Shown: piece by piece, positions 47,008-56,729 of the stretch
Numbering within the stretch: position 1 is the first letter of the stretch
Layout of the letters: every line of letters starts with the position of its first letter
Assembly (NCBI GenBank): GCA_004348925.1
Contig: RCMX01000006.1
Location: forward strand, 412,845-476,844
From: Actinomycetota bacterium
Lineage (GTDB): Bacteria > Actinomycetota > Coriobacteriia > Anaerosomatales > Anaerosomataceae
Direction: 5' to 3'
Length of the DNA: 64,000 bases
Notes under the pieces: model-generated
Told to the model about the DNA's origin: nothing
What the model saw: only the letters and a program-made list of their open reading frames with translations
The model's database searches: none
Made by a program: the position numbers and the translations under genes

Positions 47008-48372
47008 TCACCCTGCGGCGTTGGCGCTCATGCTCGCGCGCATGAGCGCGACGACTGCCCCTGCGGGAAATCGGGTCGAGAGCACGCCGCATGCGGCGAA
47101 GACGTAGTCGCGGTCGAGGGCGACGCGCGCGTCTGCGGGCGGCAGCAGCCGATCGCCGGCTCCCCCATCGAGCGCCGAGCGGAGCATCCCCTCGCCGTCC
47201 GGAAGCCGCGTCAGCGCCCCGCCGGTGCCGATCACCAACCGACACGCGGTGAGGTCCCGACCGCGCGCAACGGTCTTGCGGCCGCTCGGCGTGTACAGGT
47301 GCGCGAGCCCGCCTGCGTGGCGGTGCATCGCAGTGACGGCGGCGGTGCGCGCCAGAAGCGCCGCGGCAGCGATCTCCTCGGCGGTGGTGGGCACGGCGGG
47401 CGGCAGCGGATCGGGGCGCTCGGCGGGCGGCAGGAGCTCGGCGACGATTGCGGCGCTCACGAATGTGCCGAGGTCGCCCTCCACGGTGCGTTTCGCGTGC
47501 GGCTGCGGGTCGGTGGAGATCGCGGCCATCTCGGGACTGCCGTCCGTGACGGAGTGGATGTCGGTGGTGGCGCCGCCGACATCGACGACAACGAGGTCTC
47601 CCTCGGCGGCGGCAAGCAGCTCGGCGGAGATGAGCACGGCGCCCGGCGTCGGCAAGATGCTGCCGCTCACGAAGGTGCCGATGCGTTCCATCCCCGGCGC
47701 GTGCGTGATGTGCTCTTCGAACGCGTCGTGGATGACGTGGCGTGCGGGCACGATGTCGAGCTCGTCGATGCCAGGGTAGACGTTCGCGGTCACCATCACG
47801 CGGAAGCCGGTGGACTCGAGTATCTCGCGGGCCTCCTCGGCCACCACGGAGTTGCCGGCGTAGACGACGATCGGGCGTGCCGAGAGCCCGGCGAGGCGAC
47901 CCGCGTTGTGGAGGATGACCTCGGTGTCGCCGCCCTCGACGCCTCCCGCGAGCAGCACGAGGTTGGGGTGCACCGCGTCGATCTCGCGCAGGTCGTGGTC
48001 ACGCAGCCGCCCGGCGGTCTGGTACTTCACGACCGCACCGGCACCGAGCGCCGCTTCGCGCGCCGCCATCGCGGTCATCTTGCTGGTGAGCCCGTGCACT
48101 GTCATGCGCAGTCCACCCGCTGCCGAGGAGGTCGCGAGCGTCACTCCCGGCGCAAGCGGGCCGAGTTTCGCCTCGAGCATCGCGCGCGCCGAGTCGAGTC
48201 CGATACCGACGTCGCCGTCCGCTACACTCGTCGGCGCGAACCCCTGGCCGAGCAGGACCGGCGTCGACTCCGGCCACCCAGCAAGCCCGTCGAACGCGGT
48301 CGCGACAGTCGTCGTCGAACCGATCTCGACGACGAGCGCATCTATACGGCGGGTGTCAGGCACTGACGTCAC
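47008..48372 (-). CDS. GlmL/MutL-type chaperone-like protein of B12-dependent mutase
   Basis: A 454-aa ASKHA-fold protein of the GlmL (MutL) family. Phosphate-binding motifs are VVEIGSTTTVATAFDG at the N terminus and VVDVGGATTDIHSV near the middle. In Clostridia this family is found beside glutamate mutase and D-ornithine aminomutase genes and is thought to reactivate the cobalamin enzyme. Here the likely client is OraSE, encoded 5.7 kb away in the same direction. Its start region overlaps the stop of the HEPN gene by 17 bases. Confidence 0.8.
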   Translation of the reverse strand: MTSVPDTRRIDALVVEIGSTTTVATAFDGLAGWPESTPVLLGQGFAPTSVADGDVGIGLDSARAMLEAKLGPLAPGVTLATSSAAGGLRMTVHGLTSKMTAMAAREAALGAGAVVKYQTAGRLRDHDLREIDAVHPNLVLLAGGVEGGDTEVILHNAGRLAGLSARPIVVYAGNSVVAEEAREILESTGFRVMVTANVYPGIDELDIVPARHVIHDAFEEHITHAPGMERIGTFVSGSILPTPGAVLISAELLAAAEGDLVVVDVGGATTDIHSVTDGSPEMAAISTDPQPHAKRTVEGDLGTFVSAAIVAELLPPAERPDPLPPAVPTTAEEIAAAALLARTAAVTAMHRHAGGLAHLYTPSGRKTVARGRDLTACRLVIGTGGALTRLPDGEGMLRSALDGGAGDRLLPPADARVALDRDYVFAACGVLSTRFPAGAVVALMRASMSANAAG

Positions 48373-48769
48373 CTGCGATCTGTCGTGCCCATCGCACGAA
48401 ACGCCGCGCGTGATCGAGCAACTGACGGGCTTCGGTCTCCGTCACGGGACGGTTCTCGTACGCAACGGTGTTCTTCATCTGAAGGAGACCCGCAAGATGG
48501 CGGCGCTGTTGAGCCGAAAACGCGGGCACATTCGCCTCGAGAAGGCGCACTGCGAAGCCGTGGTCCAGCGAAACGCTGCGCAACCCGGCTGCTGCAGCGA
48601 GAGCTGCGTCAGCAGCGGCTATCCCGGCGTGCACCGCATCGAGGCCGCATGCGTTCCACTGCGCGCCGGCCGCGGCGATGTCAGCCGCAGTAAGGAACTC
48701 TTCCGCCTTCGCCATCGATCCCCGGGCATCGGAGCGTGGGACGATTCGCGTGTCAGCCCTTTTCGGCAT
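48356..48769 (-). CDS. HEPN-domain protein of HEPN-MNT pair
   Basis: A 137-aa helical HEPN-type protein (AEEFLTAADIAAAGAQWNA, HAGIAAADAALAAAAGL, ARQLLDHARRFVRWAR). The usual HEPN RNase motif R-x4-H appears as KNTVAY, with Lys and Tyr in place of Arg and His, so RNase activity is doubtful. The start at 48769 overlaps the 3' end of the nucleotidyltransferase gene; GGGGG lies upstream. Context is a HEPN-MNT toxin-antitoxin-like module. Confidence 0.7.
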   Translation of the reverse strand: MPKRADTRIVPRSDARGSMAKAEEFLTAADIAAAGAQWNACGLDAVHAGIAAADAALAAAAGLRSVSLDHGFAVRLLEANVPAFSAQQRRHLAGLLQMKNTVAYENRPVTETEARQLLDHARRFVRWARQIAGDVSA

Positions 48770-49382
48770 GCATCCCCCATTCGGATGGCTCGAGACCCGA
48801 CGCCGCGATGCCGTCCCGGTCGATCGCCGAGTAGAGATCCGGCGCTCGCGAGACGAGGGAGGCGGCTTCTTCAAGGTCGTAGACAAGTGGCGAGAGCGTG
48901 GAGCCCCACCTCCCTGCGAACCGCTCCGCAACCTCCGAGGCGCATGCCTGGAGCGCGTTCTTCGCAGCGCCGTCCTCGCCCACCAGCACGACGTCGATGT
49001 CGCTTGCGTCGGAGATATCGTTTCTCGCGTAGCTACCGAACAGCACCACCGAGATAGCCGACGACCCGAACGTCTCCTTGAGGTCAGTCAGGAGTTCCTG
49101 GGGAATCGCCCCCTCGGCTTCGAAGAGGGGCCGGATTATCTCCGAGACGTATACGTTGTCATCGACGATCCAGTGGACCCAGGCACGCCCCGCGGGACTG
49201 CTGGCGACGATTCCCAGCGCCGCAAGATCATTGAGCGCCGTGGCCACGGCGGGCTGCGATAGGCGGGTACGAGCACCAATCTGAGATGCGTTCAGAGGAA
49301 CCGAGACGCCAGCCAGGAGCCGCAGCACCCGTACTCTGCTGCGGTTCCCGAAGATGTGTTCCGCCATGTCGGTGAATCTCAT
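48753..49382 (-). CDS. Nucleotidyltransferase (MNT) with winged-helix domain
   Basis: A 209-aa protein. A winged-helix domain (residues 1-75; LNASQIGARTRLSQPAVATA) is fused to a minimal nucleotidyltransferase with FGSYARNDISDASDIDV, an exact GS-x10-DxD motif. In MntA/HepT systems the MNT protein AMPylates the HEPN partner. Here the DNA-binding part probably represses its own promoter through two direct repeats upstream. No Shine-Dalgarno site precedes the ATG. Confidence 0.82.
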   Translation of the reverse strand: MRFTDMAEHIFGNRSRVRVLRLLAGVSVPLNASQIGARTRLSQPAVATALNDLAALGIVASSPAGRAWVHWIVDDNVYVSEIIRPLFEAEGAIPQELLTDLKETFGSSAISVVLFGSYARNDISDASDIDVVLVGEDGAAKNALQACASEVAERFAGRWGSTLSPLVYDLEEAASLVSRAPDLYSAIDRDGIAASGLEPSEWGMHAEKG

Positions 49383-49383
49383 G

Positions 49384-49415
49384 TATCCAAAGTATACTGT
49401 GCTATATCCAAAGTA
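49384..49415 (-). promoter_or_regulatory. Direct-repeat operator and promoter of MNT-HEPN operon
   Basis: TATCCAAAGTA occurs at 49384-49394 and again at 49405-49415, spaced 21 bases start to start (two helical turns). A -10-like TATACT on the minus strand (49396-49391) lies between them, only 8 bases before the ATG. The mRNA may therefore be leaderless. Binding by the winged-helix MNT protein is inferred. Confidence 0.5.
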
Positions 49416-49468
49416 AAGTATGCATTATGGTACTTATTGCTTTGTATAGGCGCATCCTCGATGCAGAG

Positions 49469-51708
49469 TCAGTCCGTGTATCCCACGCCGAACCTCCACG
49501 TCTTGTTGTAAATGTTGGCCGCGTAGTAGTCGCTATCGCTCCAAAAGCCGAAGAGGTCGACGTTGTAGCCCACACGCCATTCCACACCGAACTCGAGCGA
49601 CGCATCGAGCTTGCCCGATGTGTGCTCGAAGTTGTCCCAGGCATGGAACTCGCCTTCGGCCTGCGCCCAGAGATATGCGTCGGGCATCATGTAGATGGTG
49701 TTCGCGTCGCTCCCGCAGATCTCAACCTCGATCTTGACTCCCACATAGGGCCTGGCTGTCGCCTTGCCGTGAGCATCGAATGTGGTGTCAAAGCCCGACT
49801 TGGATTCATGGATGACCCTCGTCCCCTGGCCCTTGATGTAGATCATACGCATGCCTGCAGCGAAGTACTGAGTGAGCTTGAACTGACAGTCGAACTCTCC
49901 AGTGACTTGCTCGTAGCCCACGACCGGCTTTGCCTGGACGCCGACGCTGAGGTTGATCGGGCCGATATCGAGTCCAAAGAAGCCGAGCGGTATCTCGGCA
50001 AGTGCGAACTCTTGTGGCGTCAGCTCATCGGCCCACGCGAAGCCGAGCTCAGCGCTGATGCTTTCGTTGGCGAACAACAGCATGCTGACCGTCTGGACCG
50101 ACCAGCCGCTGATCGCCATCTGCAGGTCTGCGACCACCGTCAGGTCGACCGTCAGTGTCGAGTCGAGCGACGCTGTCTTGGCCTCGTTGTGCCACAGGTT
50201 CCTTGCGTCCTCGAAGTGATGGGTGAATACCGCTGCTGGCTTGATGCTCGATGCGACCTCGACCGGCCGACCGGCAGCGTGTGCCTCTCCGATCTGCGTC
50301 GCTATCAATGCCTGGTTCGCGATGTCGTGCGGTTGGATCGGGTCGATGTTGATGTCGACCGAGCCCTTCTCGAGAAAATCGGTGATGGCAGCGTCTTCGG
50401 TCTGTGCGATGACGGTTGCTCCCTCAACGGTAACGCCGAGCACCCGGCGCACGAACCCGTGTGTGAGCGGCTGCTCGGGATCGACGACAGGCGCGCTGTT
50501 GAGAATGAGGATCTTGCCGACCTGAACGCGAGCGAGCGCGATCACACTATCCGAGAAGGTGACCGAGTCGGGTGTCGCCGACCGGAACGAACCGAGCAGA
50601 TCGCCCGCGATGAGAACGACGGCGTCCGTGTCCATGCGCGTCTCGGATGCCTGAAGGATTTGATACGCGACATCCGAGGATATGGCCGCGTACCCACCCA
50701 CGAAACGAAGTTGCTCGATGCTGGAGCAGTGCCCGTTGAAGAAGCCCAGGGTGTCGTTGTCGGGGCGGTCGGGCGGCGTGAGCATGATGAGACCACGGGT
50801 CTTTGCGGCCAGCGCGCCCGCTCCAAGCGCGTCGGGCCAGTCCGTTCCTTTCGTCACGTACACGTTGTCGAAGTCGAAGTCATGGTCCGAGGCGAACTCG
50901 GCCATCAGTCGGGCAGTCTCGTACCGATCCGCTCCGCCGACACGCCACGACGGTGGCAGCTGGTCGACAACGTCTTTCGGAATGGCACGTTCGCTGCCGA
51001 GCACCAGAACGGCGGTGGGATCGACAGCCGCAATCGCCGTCTTGGTCGGAGCCGGCACGCTCTTGGAGCGCGTGAGCATGATCGGTGCGCCGAGCGCGCC
51101 CGCCCACGGCGACGCAGCAAGCGCGTCAGGGTAGTTCTCGCCGGTGGCGACGACCGCCCAACCCGGCTGGCCGGACAACTCAACGACTCGGTAAGCCACA
51201 AGCGCCGAGGTCTCGTACCTGTCAGCGCCAGCGATGCGCTCGATGTTGGCCGCCGCCACGCCCGCGGCCTCGAGGTCGGTTTCGATAGCAGGCGAAAGCG
51301 CTGCTTCTCCGCCGAGAATGATGGCGTGCGTCGCTCCAAGACGTTTCACCTCGGCCGCCACAACCGCAGGCACGCCGGACGGCTCCGAGAGCAGAACCGG
51401 CGCATCGAGCGCTGCCGCCAGAACGGTTCCCACAAGCGCGTCTGGCCAGGTACGGCCACTCGCTACGACGACGTACTCAGATGTCTCCCAGCCCTCTTGC
51501 GACAGCCCGACGTTGGTGTCGAACCGGTCTCGGCCAGCCACCCGCGTGCTCTGCGGCGACATGCTCGCGGAACCATGGTGGGTGCAAGATCAAGCGGCTT
51601 GGTCTCGGCCTTTGCAGGCGACAGCGGCTGGAACGCAACGACCATCGCCAAGACCAGCATTACGCTCGTTAAGCGCGAAAGAGCAGAACGTCCCCCCACC
51701 GGAAGCAC
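49469..51708 (-). CDS. CWB2-repeat surface protein, frameshifted after signal peptide
   Basis: A signal peptide frame begins at the GTG at 51708 (LTSVMLVLAMVVAFQPLSPA, then KAETKPLDLAPTMVP). The mature part lies in another frame from about 51562 (MSPQSTRVAGRDRFDTNVG) to 49469, about 697 residues. It holds CWB2 repeats (about residues 1-300 of that part) and a long C-terminal domain of unknown type. The step needed is -1, near 51563-51570. No slippery heptamer is visible, so a one-base deletion or sequence error is the likely cause. Without repair the mature part has no export signal. Confidence 0.75.
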
Positions 51709-51791
51709 CCCCGTAGACCGTCGGTTACTGATTCTTCCATCGGGCTAGGGTGGTCAGGGCTTGAACGATGTCCGATGAACGGCGACCGCGC

Positions 51792-52676
51792 CTAGAAGTG
51801 GTCGTGAACGCCCGCGGCGCAGTCGGTGGTTCCATCGTCGTAGATGTAGTAGGTCGGCGTCTCGTCTGAGGGGCAGTGCGGCACGTCTTTGATGTAGTCG
51901 CTGATCAGGTAGTTCGAGCTGTCCAGAGCGCCGCTGATGTCGTCGATCGAGTTGTACTCGTCCGCCGCCAGGTATTGCTGGACCGCACCCTCGATGGTGC
52001 GCTGGTTCGCCTGGCACGAACGCTCCTCCGAATCGCCAGAGGAAGAACCGTCCGAGGACTCCTCGTCGCCGAACATCGACGCAATCGAGGATCCGTTGAA
52101 CTCGACCACGATCCAGCGGCTGCCATCCAGCTCGACGGTCATGAAGAGCGACTGATCGGTCTCCCCCTCGCCCGAGACATCGAGGGTCACCTCGGCGCTC
52201 TCTTTGTCACCGTCAGCTTCGATCAGCACCTCGTAGGGGTTGTCAGCATCCCTGACCGACAGTACGAGCACGTCGCCGTCCCACTTGCGGTTAACCTTGG
52301 CGCCGTCATCCTCGCTTCCCTCGACCACTTCATCGACCCTGTCCGCATAGTCGCGCGACACAGACTTCGCCACAAGCCGGGAGTCATAGGAAATAAACGC
52401 GCCCTCGACGAAGTCCGCGGCGACCTCTGCCTGCGCACGTGCCCGCTTCTCGGTCGCCCGGTCATCGAGGTAGCCCTTGAGGAACCAGCCACCGCCGGCC
52501 AGCAGCACCACCACAAGCACCGCGATCGCAACCAGCAGCGGCGCCTTGCCTCCAGGACGTGCCGGTGCCGACGCGGGCGTTTGCGACGCCACGACCGTCA
52601 CGCTCGCCGCCCCGCAAGAGGCGCAGAAGGCAGCATCGTCCGCGATCGTCGACCCGCATTGCGTGCAGTGAGCCAT
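51792..52676 (-). CDS. Zinc-ribbon membrane protein with pseudopilin-like tail
   Basis: A 294-aa protein. An N-terminal zinc ribbon (CTQCG...CASCG, residues 4-21) should lie in the cytoplasm. A membrane helix (about 46-68) and an outer domain (69-220) follow. The C-terminal 75 residues (CQANQRTIEGAVQQYL..., ending CPSDETPTYYIYDDG and DCAAGV) resemble the globular end of type II pseudopilins. The parts are seen directly; their combined role is unknown. Confidence 0.75.
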   Translation of the reverse strand: MAHCTQCGSTIADDAAFCASCGAASVTVVASQTPASAPARPGGKAPLLVAIAVLVVVLLAGGGWFLKGYLDDRATEKRARAQAEVAADFVEGAFISYDSRLVAKSVSRDYADRVDEVVEGSEDDGAKVNRKWDGDVLVLSVRDADNPYEVLIEADGDKESAEVTLDVSGEGETDQSLFMTVELDGSRWIVVEFNGSSIASMFGDEESSDGSSSGDSEERSCQANQRTIEGAVQQYLAADEYNSIDDISGALDSSNYLISDYIKDVPHCPSDETPTYYIYDDGTTDCAAGVHDHF

Positions 52677-52721
52677 GGTGTCCCCTCTTCTCAGGTTCCG
52701 CCACAGGGCGGCGCAGCGATC

Positions 52722-53926
52722 CTACGGCAGCTGCTGGGAAGGATGGCAGTTGAGGCAGAGATCGTCGTTGCTCTCAACAAGCAGGTAGTTGTTCTGTGTC
52801 TCGTGAGGGAAGTTCTGGAACCGGGGATTGTCACCGGCTGACATGCCATCCGCTGCGGCAAGCACCGTTGGCGACGCTATCGCGCTGAGACCGTCGGCGC
52901 TCAAGCTCCCGACCTTGCGTGCGTCCTCATGGCACTGCTGGCAGATTGGCGCATGGGACCCCTGACCCACGTTGCGCGGGAACGTCATCAGGAAGTCGTA
53001 GTTGCCGAGGCCGAAATCGTACCGGTCCGAGCGCGTGTGCCGCGATGTCTGGGGCGGCGTCAGCGACCCACCGTACGCAAGCGTCCTGCCGCCTGCGAGA
53101 CGGCGGAAGAAGAACGGCGACGTGGTCGTAGCCAGAGAATCAACCGGGTGGTTGAGCGCGGTCATGCCTGATACGCGGCCTTCGTGACAGGAAGCGCACC
53201 AGTCCGATCCGTACTCGGCAACAAGCGTTGTCACGCTGCTCGGCAGCGTACGGGGCAAGCGGCGCAGGAGTTTGGCGGTCGGGCGATCCTGACGCTCGTA
53301 CGATCGCGTTCGTCTGCGCTCGCCCATGAAGCCCGCCACAAGGTTCTGCCCGTGGACGCTATGACAATCCGAACAGATGAGCGTGTCGGCAGGTCCACTG
53401 AACACCCGCGTGCTTGAACCGCCGCTCTCTGCGTCTCCGCCTGGAACCACGGCTGTCGCCTGGATGCGGTGGCTCCCCAGGGAGAGATCCGTCGCCGGGT
53501 CGCCGGCGCCACGCGCCTTGATAGTCCCGTACACGCCGTAGCCACCGGTCCCGTCGTGACACACCCAGCATGTGTCAACGACGCTGCTGGCCGGCAGAAG
53601 GCCCGCCTCGGGGGCATCGTGGAGCGTATGGCACGACTCGCACTTCCGGGTGGTGGCCGAGTAGTACCCATGCGGCCCGCGCTGGACATCGACCGAATCC
53701 CGAGAGGCAAGCGGGAACTGATCAGACGTGTAACCGTGACAGTGTTGGCAGGTCAAACGAACGGTCAGGTCAGAGGAATTCGGAACATCTGACCCGTGAC
53801 AACTACAGGAGCCCGTGGTCGCCGGCGCTGCACTGGGCTCCCAGTACGCCAGTGCGGCACGGCGATGAAGAGCAGACATGCCACGAGAGCTGACACGGTG
53901 CAGATGTGCGCGATGAGACGCCGCAT
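52722..53926 (-). CDS. Multihaem cytochrome c, frameshifted after signal peptide
   Basis: Seven CxxCH haem motifs are present (CQHCH, CESCH, CWVCH, CSDCH, CASCH, CQQCH, CLNCH) and an eighth, CSCH, is irregular. The mature frame runs from about 53879 to 52722 (385 codons). The signal peptide (MRRLIAHICTVSALVACLLF) starts at 53926 in another frame with AAGGAAG upstream; a -1 shift near 53860-53880 joins them. c-type haems are attached outside the membrane, so export is required. The protein may carry electrons to an outer acceptor. No maturation genes are nearby. Confidence 0.75.
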
Positions 53927-54034
53927 AGGCTTTGCTTCCTTGAGCCGGGGCACGGCGCCATCCGCCGAATTCAGCGTCAGATTACGCGATGTTAAGCTGT
54001 GAGACAAGAACCGGCCGGACACAAGCTTTTCCCG

Positions 54035-56266
54035 CTACATCCCCCGCTCACGCATCGTCTTCACGACGAAACTGGCAACATCGATGCCGTGTGTCTTGCG
54101 GCCGAACCCGGCGTCCATACCCCAGCTGCACGCGAGCTCGTCGGTCACCTGCGTACCTCCCGCGATGAGGATGAGCTTGTCGCGCACGCCCTTCTCGGCA
54201 GCAAGATCGGCGAGCTTCTCCATGTTGCGCCGGTGCATGTCGCCGTGTGTGATGATCGTCGAGATGAGAACGATGCTCGCGGCGTGCTCGATTGCAGCGT
54301 CGAGGACCTTCTCGACCGGGACGCTCGTGCCGAGGTACGTCACGCCGAAGCCCCACTTCTCGAGCCCGCCGTGCTTGATGTCGATGATCTCGCGCATGCC
54401 GACCGAGTGTTCGTCCTCGCCCACGGTCGCAGCGACGGCCTTCAGGCCCCGCTCGTGCACGAAGTCGCGGATCTCCTCGTCGGTGAGGACTTCGGGCAGA
54501 TCCGGGATCACGAGCGTCGCCGGGTCGATCGTCACGTCCAGGCGGCCCTTGAGCTCGATGAGCGTGCCTTCGGCCGGGTGCATGACCTGCCTGTTGATGA
54601 CCTCGCAGTCCGAGAGGTTCATCGAGCGGCCGATCTCGAGCGCCGCCGCCTCGGCGATGCGATCCGAAACCGGCAGGAACATCGTGACCGCCACGATGCC
54701 GTCGCCAGCCCACTCGACCTCCGGCTTGATGAGGCCGCGCTCGCGCATCTCGGCGGTTGCGGCGAGCCGGGCGTTCATGTTGTCCTCGGGATCGAGCTCG
54801 TCGACGAACGGCACCTTTGAGTCGTCGCACAGCGTACAGCCGCCGATGAGATCGCACGGCGCAGCCTCGCCGAATGCGCGGCCACGGAATCCCTCGGGCA
54901 GGTGGTTCTCGCCGAAGTGGTGGCAGACCGGCGCCATGTAGTCATCGGCGCGCGGCACGATCGTCCCCTCGGCCACACCGCCCTGCGAATCACGAGCGAT
55001 ACCGTCGTCATGCGTCTCGGGATACTCGCCGGAGTCGACGAAGTACGCGTCCTCCACGCCTGCGAAGTAGCCGCCGTCGGCGATCATCGCTTCCAGGAAG
55101 AGCACCGCACGCTCCTTGAGCTCGCGGACTCTATCCTTGAGCTCGGGGTTCTCGCGGTCGATTCTCACGACTTCGCGCAGCCCGTCCATGCCCACAAGCG
55201 ACTGCTTCGCCGTGTTGATCGCCGCGACGTTGTTGTAGTGCCACGGCACGTTGCGGCCCTCATCGGGCGTGATCGTGCTCTGGATGTCCGCCGAGGTAAG
55301 CCGGGAGATCATGAGGTTGAGCACGTGGGAGACGGTGGCTTCCCGGCCATCGGCCTCCATATAGCGGGTGTTCTGCTGGGCGCGCATCTTGTACTCGCCG
55401 AAGAGGTCGCGAAGCGCGATCGCGTACGGCAGGTCCATCCGCATGCACGGTGCGGGCGGTGCGTCCGGCGGCACCGTCGAGAGCGCGATCTGCTCGGCGG
55501 GCATGCCTACCGAGCGACTGTACGCGCAGTTGATGGCGTGCTGCACGAGCAGCTCGGGCATGACCTTCCACGCGCGGACAGCGGTGGCGTTCGCGTTGTG
55601 GGCGCCGTCGATCTGCAGGATGCCGGCGGCGGCCATCACGTGCTTGGCGACGGCCGCGTCAACGAAGCTGCGGTACATGTTGATGTTGCGGTAGAGGACG
55701 TTGTACTGCGGGTCCTGGTGCGCGCCGTTCACGCCTTCCTCGGCGAACATCACGGCGATCTCGGGACCGGCGACACCGCTCACGTAGCTGTGGTAGTTGA
55801 TGGGTCGGCCGACCTCGTCCTCGATGAGGTCGAGCGCGCGACGCGTGAGACGGCACTGCTTGCGGGTAACGGCGATGCCGCCGACGCCCTCGGGCGTGCC
55901 TTCCAGCAGCCCATCGATGTGGCTCTGGCCGGCGGTGCGGATCACCATGATGTGGTCGGCGCCGTGCCACGCAGCCATGCGCATGCGGCGGATGTCGTCT
56001 TCGGGCCTGCCCGAGGCGATCTCGGTCGTCACGACGCAGTCCGGCTGCGGGTCGATGTTGTCGAAGTAGTGCGCGGCCGGCAGCGGAACGCTCTGCTTGA
56101 GCGGCTCGGAGGTCTCGTGGTACGTGAACTCGTACATCTTCTGGCCGGGAACGGCCGTGCGCCACGTCCAGCCGTGACGGCGCGGGCGGTACTGCTCCAG
56201 CCCGTCGAGGAGCGACTGGATGTCCATCTTCACGCACGGGTCGAGCGGCGGCAGGCGATCGCTCAT
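54035..56266 (-). CDS. oraE: D-ornithine 4,5-aminomutase large subunit OraE
   Basis: A 743-aa adenosylcobalamin- and PLP-dependent mutase subunit. The TIM-barrel part covers about 1-500. The C-terminal Rossmann domain carries DEHSVG, a DxHxxG cobalamin motif with His620 as the cobalt ligand. Lys631 lies 11 residues later, the same spacing as the cobalt His and PLP Lys of Clostridium sticklandii OraE (618 and 629). It moves the amino group of D-ornithine to give 2,4-diaminopentanoate. The start overlaps the oraS stop by ATGA, with GGAGG before it. Confidence 0.96.
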   Translation of the reverse strand: MSDRLPPLDPCVKMDIQSLLDGLEQYRPRRHGWTWRTAVPGQKMYEFTYHETSEPLKQSVPLPAAHYFDNIDPQPDCVVTTEIASGRPEDDIRRMRMAAWHGADHIMVIRTAGQSHIDGLLEGTPEGVGGIAVTRKQCRLTRRALDLIEDEVGRPINYHSYVSGVAGPEIAVMFAEEGVNGAHQDPQYNVLYRNINMYRSFVDAAVAKHVMAAAGILQIDGAHNANATAVRAWKVMPELLVQHAINCAYSRSVGMPAEQIALSTVPPDAPPAPCMRMDLPYAIALRDLFGEYKMRAQQNTRYMEADGREATVSHVLNLMISRLTSADIQSTITPDEGRNVPWHYNNVAAINTAKQSLVGMDGLREVVRIDRENPELKDRVRELKERAVLFLEAMIADGGYFAGVEDAYFVDSGEYPETHDDGIARDSQGGVAEGTIVPRADDYMAPVCHHFGENHLPEGFRGRAFGEAAPCDLIGGCTLCDDSKVPFVDELDPEDNMNARLAATAEMRERGLIKPEVEWAGDGIVAVTMFLPVSDRIAEAAALEIGRSMNLSDCEVINRQVMHPAEGTLIELKGRLDVTIDPATLVIPDLPEVLTDEEIRDFVHERGLKAVAATVGEDEHSVGMREIIDIKHGGLEKWGFGVTYLGTSVPVEKVLDAAIEHAASIVLISTIITHGDMHRRNMEKLADLAAEKGVRDKLILIAGGTQVTDELACSWGMDAGFGRKTHGIDVASFVVKTMRERGM

Positions 56267-56625
56267 CGCGCACCTCCGAACTTCTCGGCCACAAGGTCCC
56301 AGCCCTCGCCAGCGGCGAGGCGAGCGGCAGCGGCAGGAGCGTCGCAGCTCCACGCCTGCATGCAAAGGTAGACGGCGTGTCCGGCACCGTGGCCGAGGAA
56401 CCCGCGGGTCTCGCACTCGGAGACGACCGCCATAGACGTGCGAGAGTCCACGCCCATGCGCATGAGGACGCTGCGCTCGATTGATGGCGAGGTGTGCGTG
56501 CGTGCCAGCTCCACGAGCGGATCCACACACTGCTGCGCCAGGCTCCAGAAGCGCGCTTCGAGCGCCTCGTCCGAGAGTCCCTCAAGATGCTTTCGCGCCT
56601 CTCGGAAGGTGTCTTCGCGTGCCAC
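56263..56625 (-). CDS. oraS: D-ornithine 4,5-aminomutase small subunit OraS
   Basis: A 120-aa protein matching OraS in length and sequence (RKHLEGLSDEALEARFW, LARTHTSPSIERSVLMRMG, GHGAGHAVY). It binds OraE and is needed for activity. The GTG at 56625 is chosen because AGAGGAG precedes it by 6 bases and the family N terminus begins there. It overlaps oraE by 4 bases and follows cbiM by 104 bases in the same direction. Confidence 0.94.
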   Translation of the reverse strand: MAREDTFREARKHLEGLSDEALEARFWSLAQQCVDPLVELARTHTSPSIERSVLMRMGVDSRTSMAVVSECETRGFLGHGAGHAVYLCMQAWSCDAPAAAARLAAGEGWDLVAEKFGGAR

Positions 56626-56729
56626 TACAGGCTCCTCTCGCATGGGGATATGCAGAACTGCACCGTGATGATGCAAGCATACCGCCGAGACGGGGCGACT
56701 GCGAGAGGGCAGGGATACAATTCCGCGTG

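Noticed and set aside
49563..51570. Programmed -1 frameshifting in the CWB2 gene
   Set aside because: No X-XXY-YYZ slippery heptamer is visible near 51560-51600; a base deletion or sequence error is simpler.
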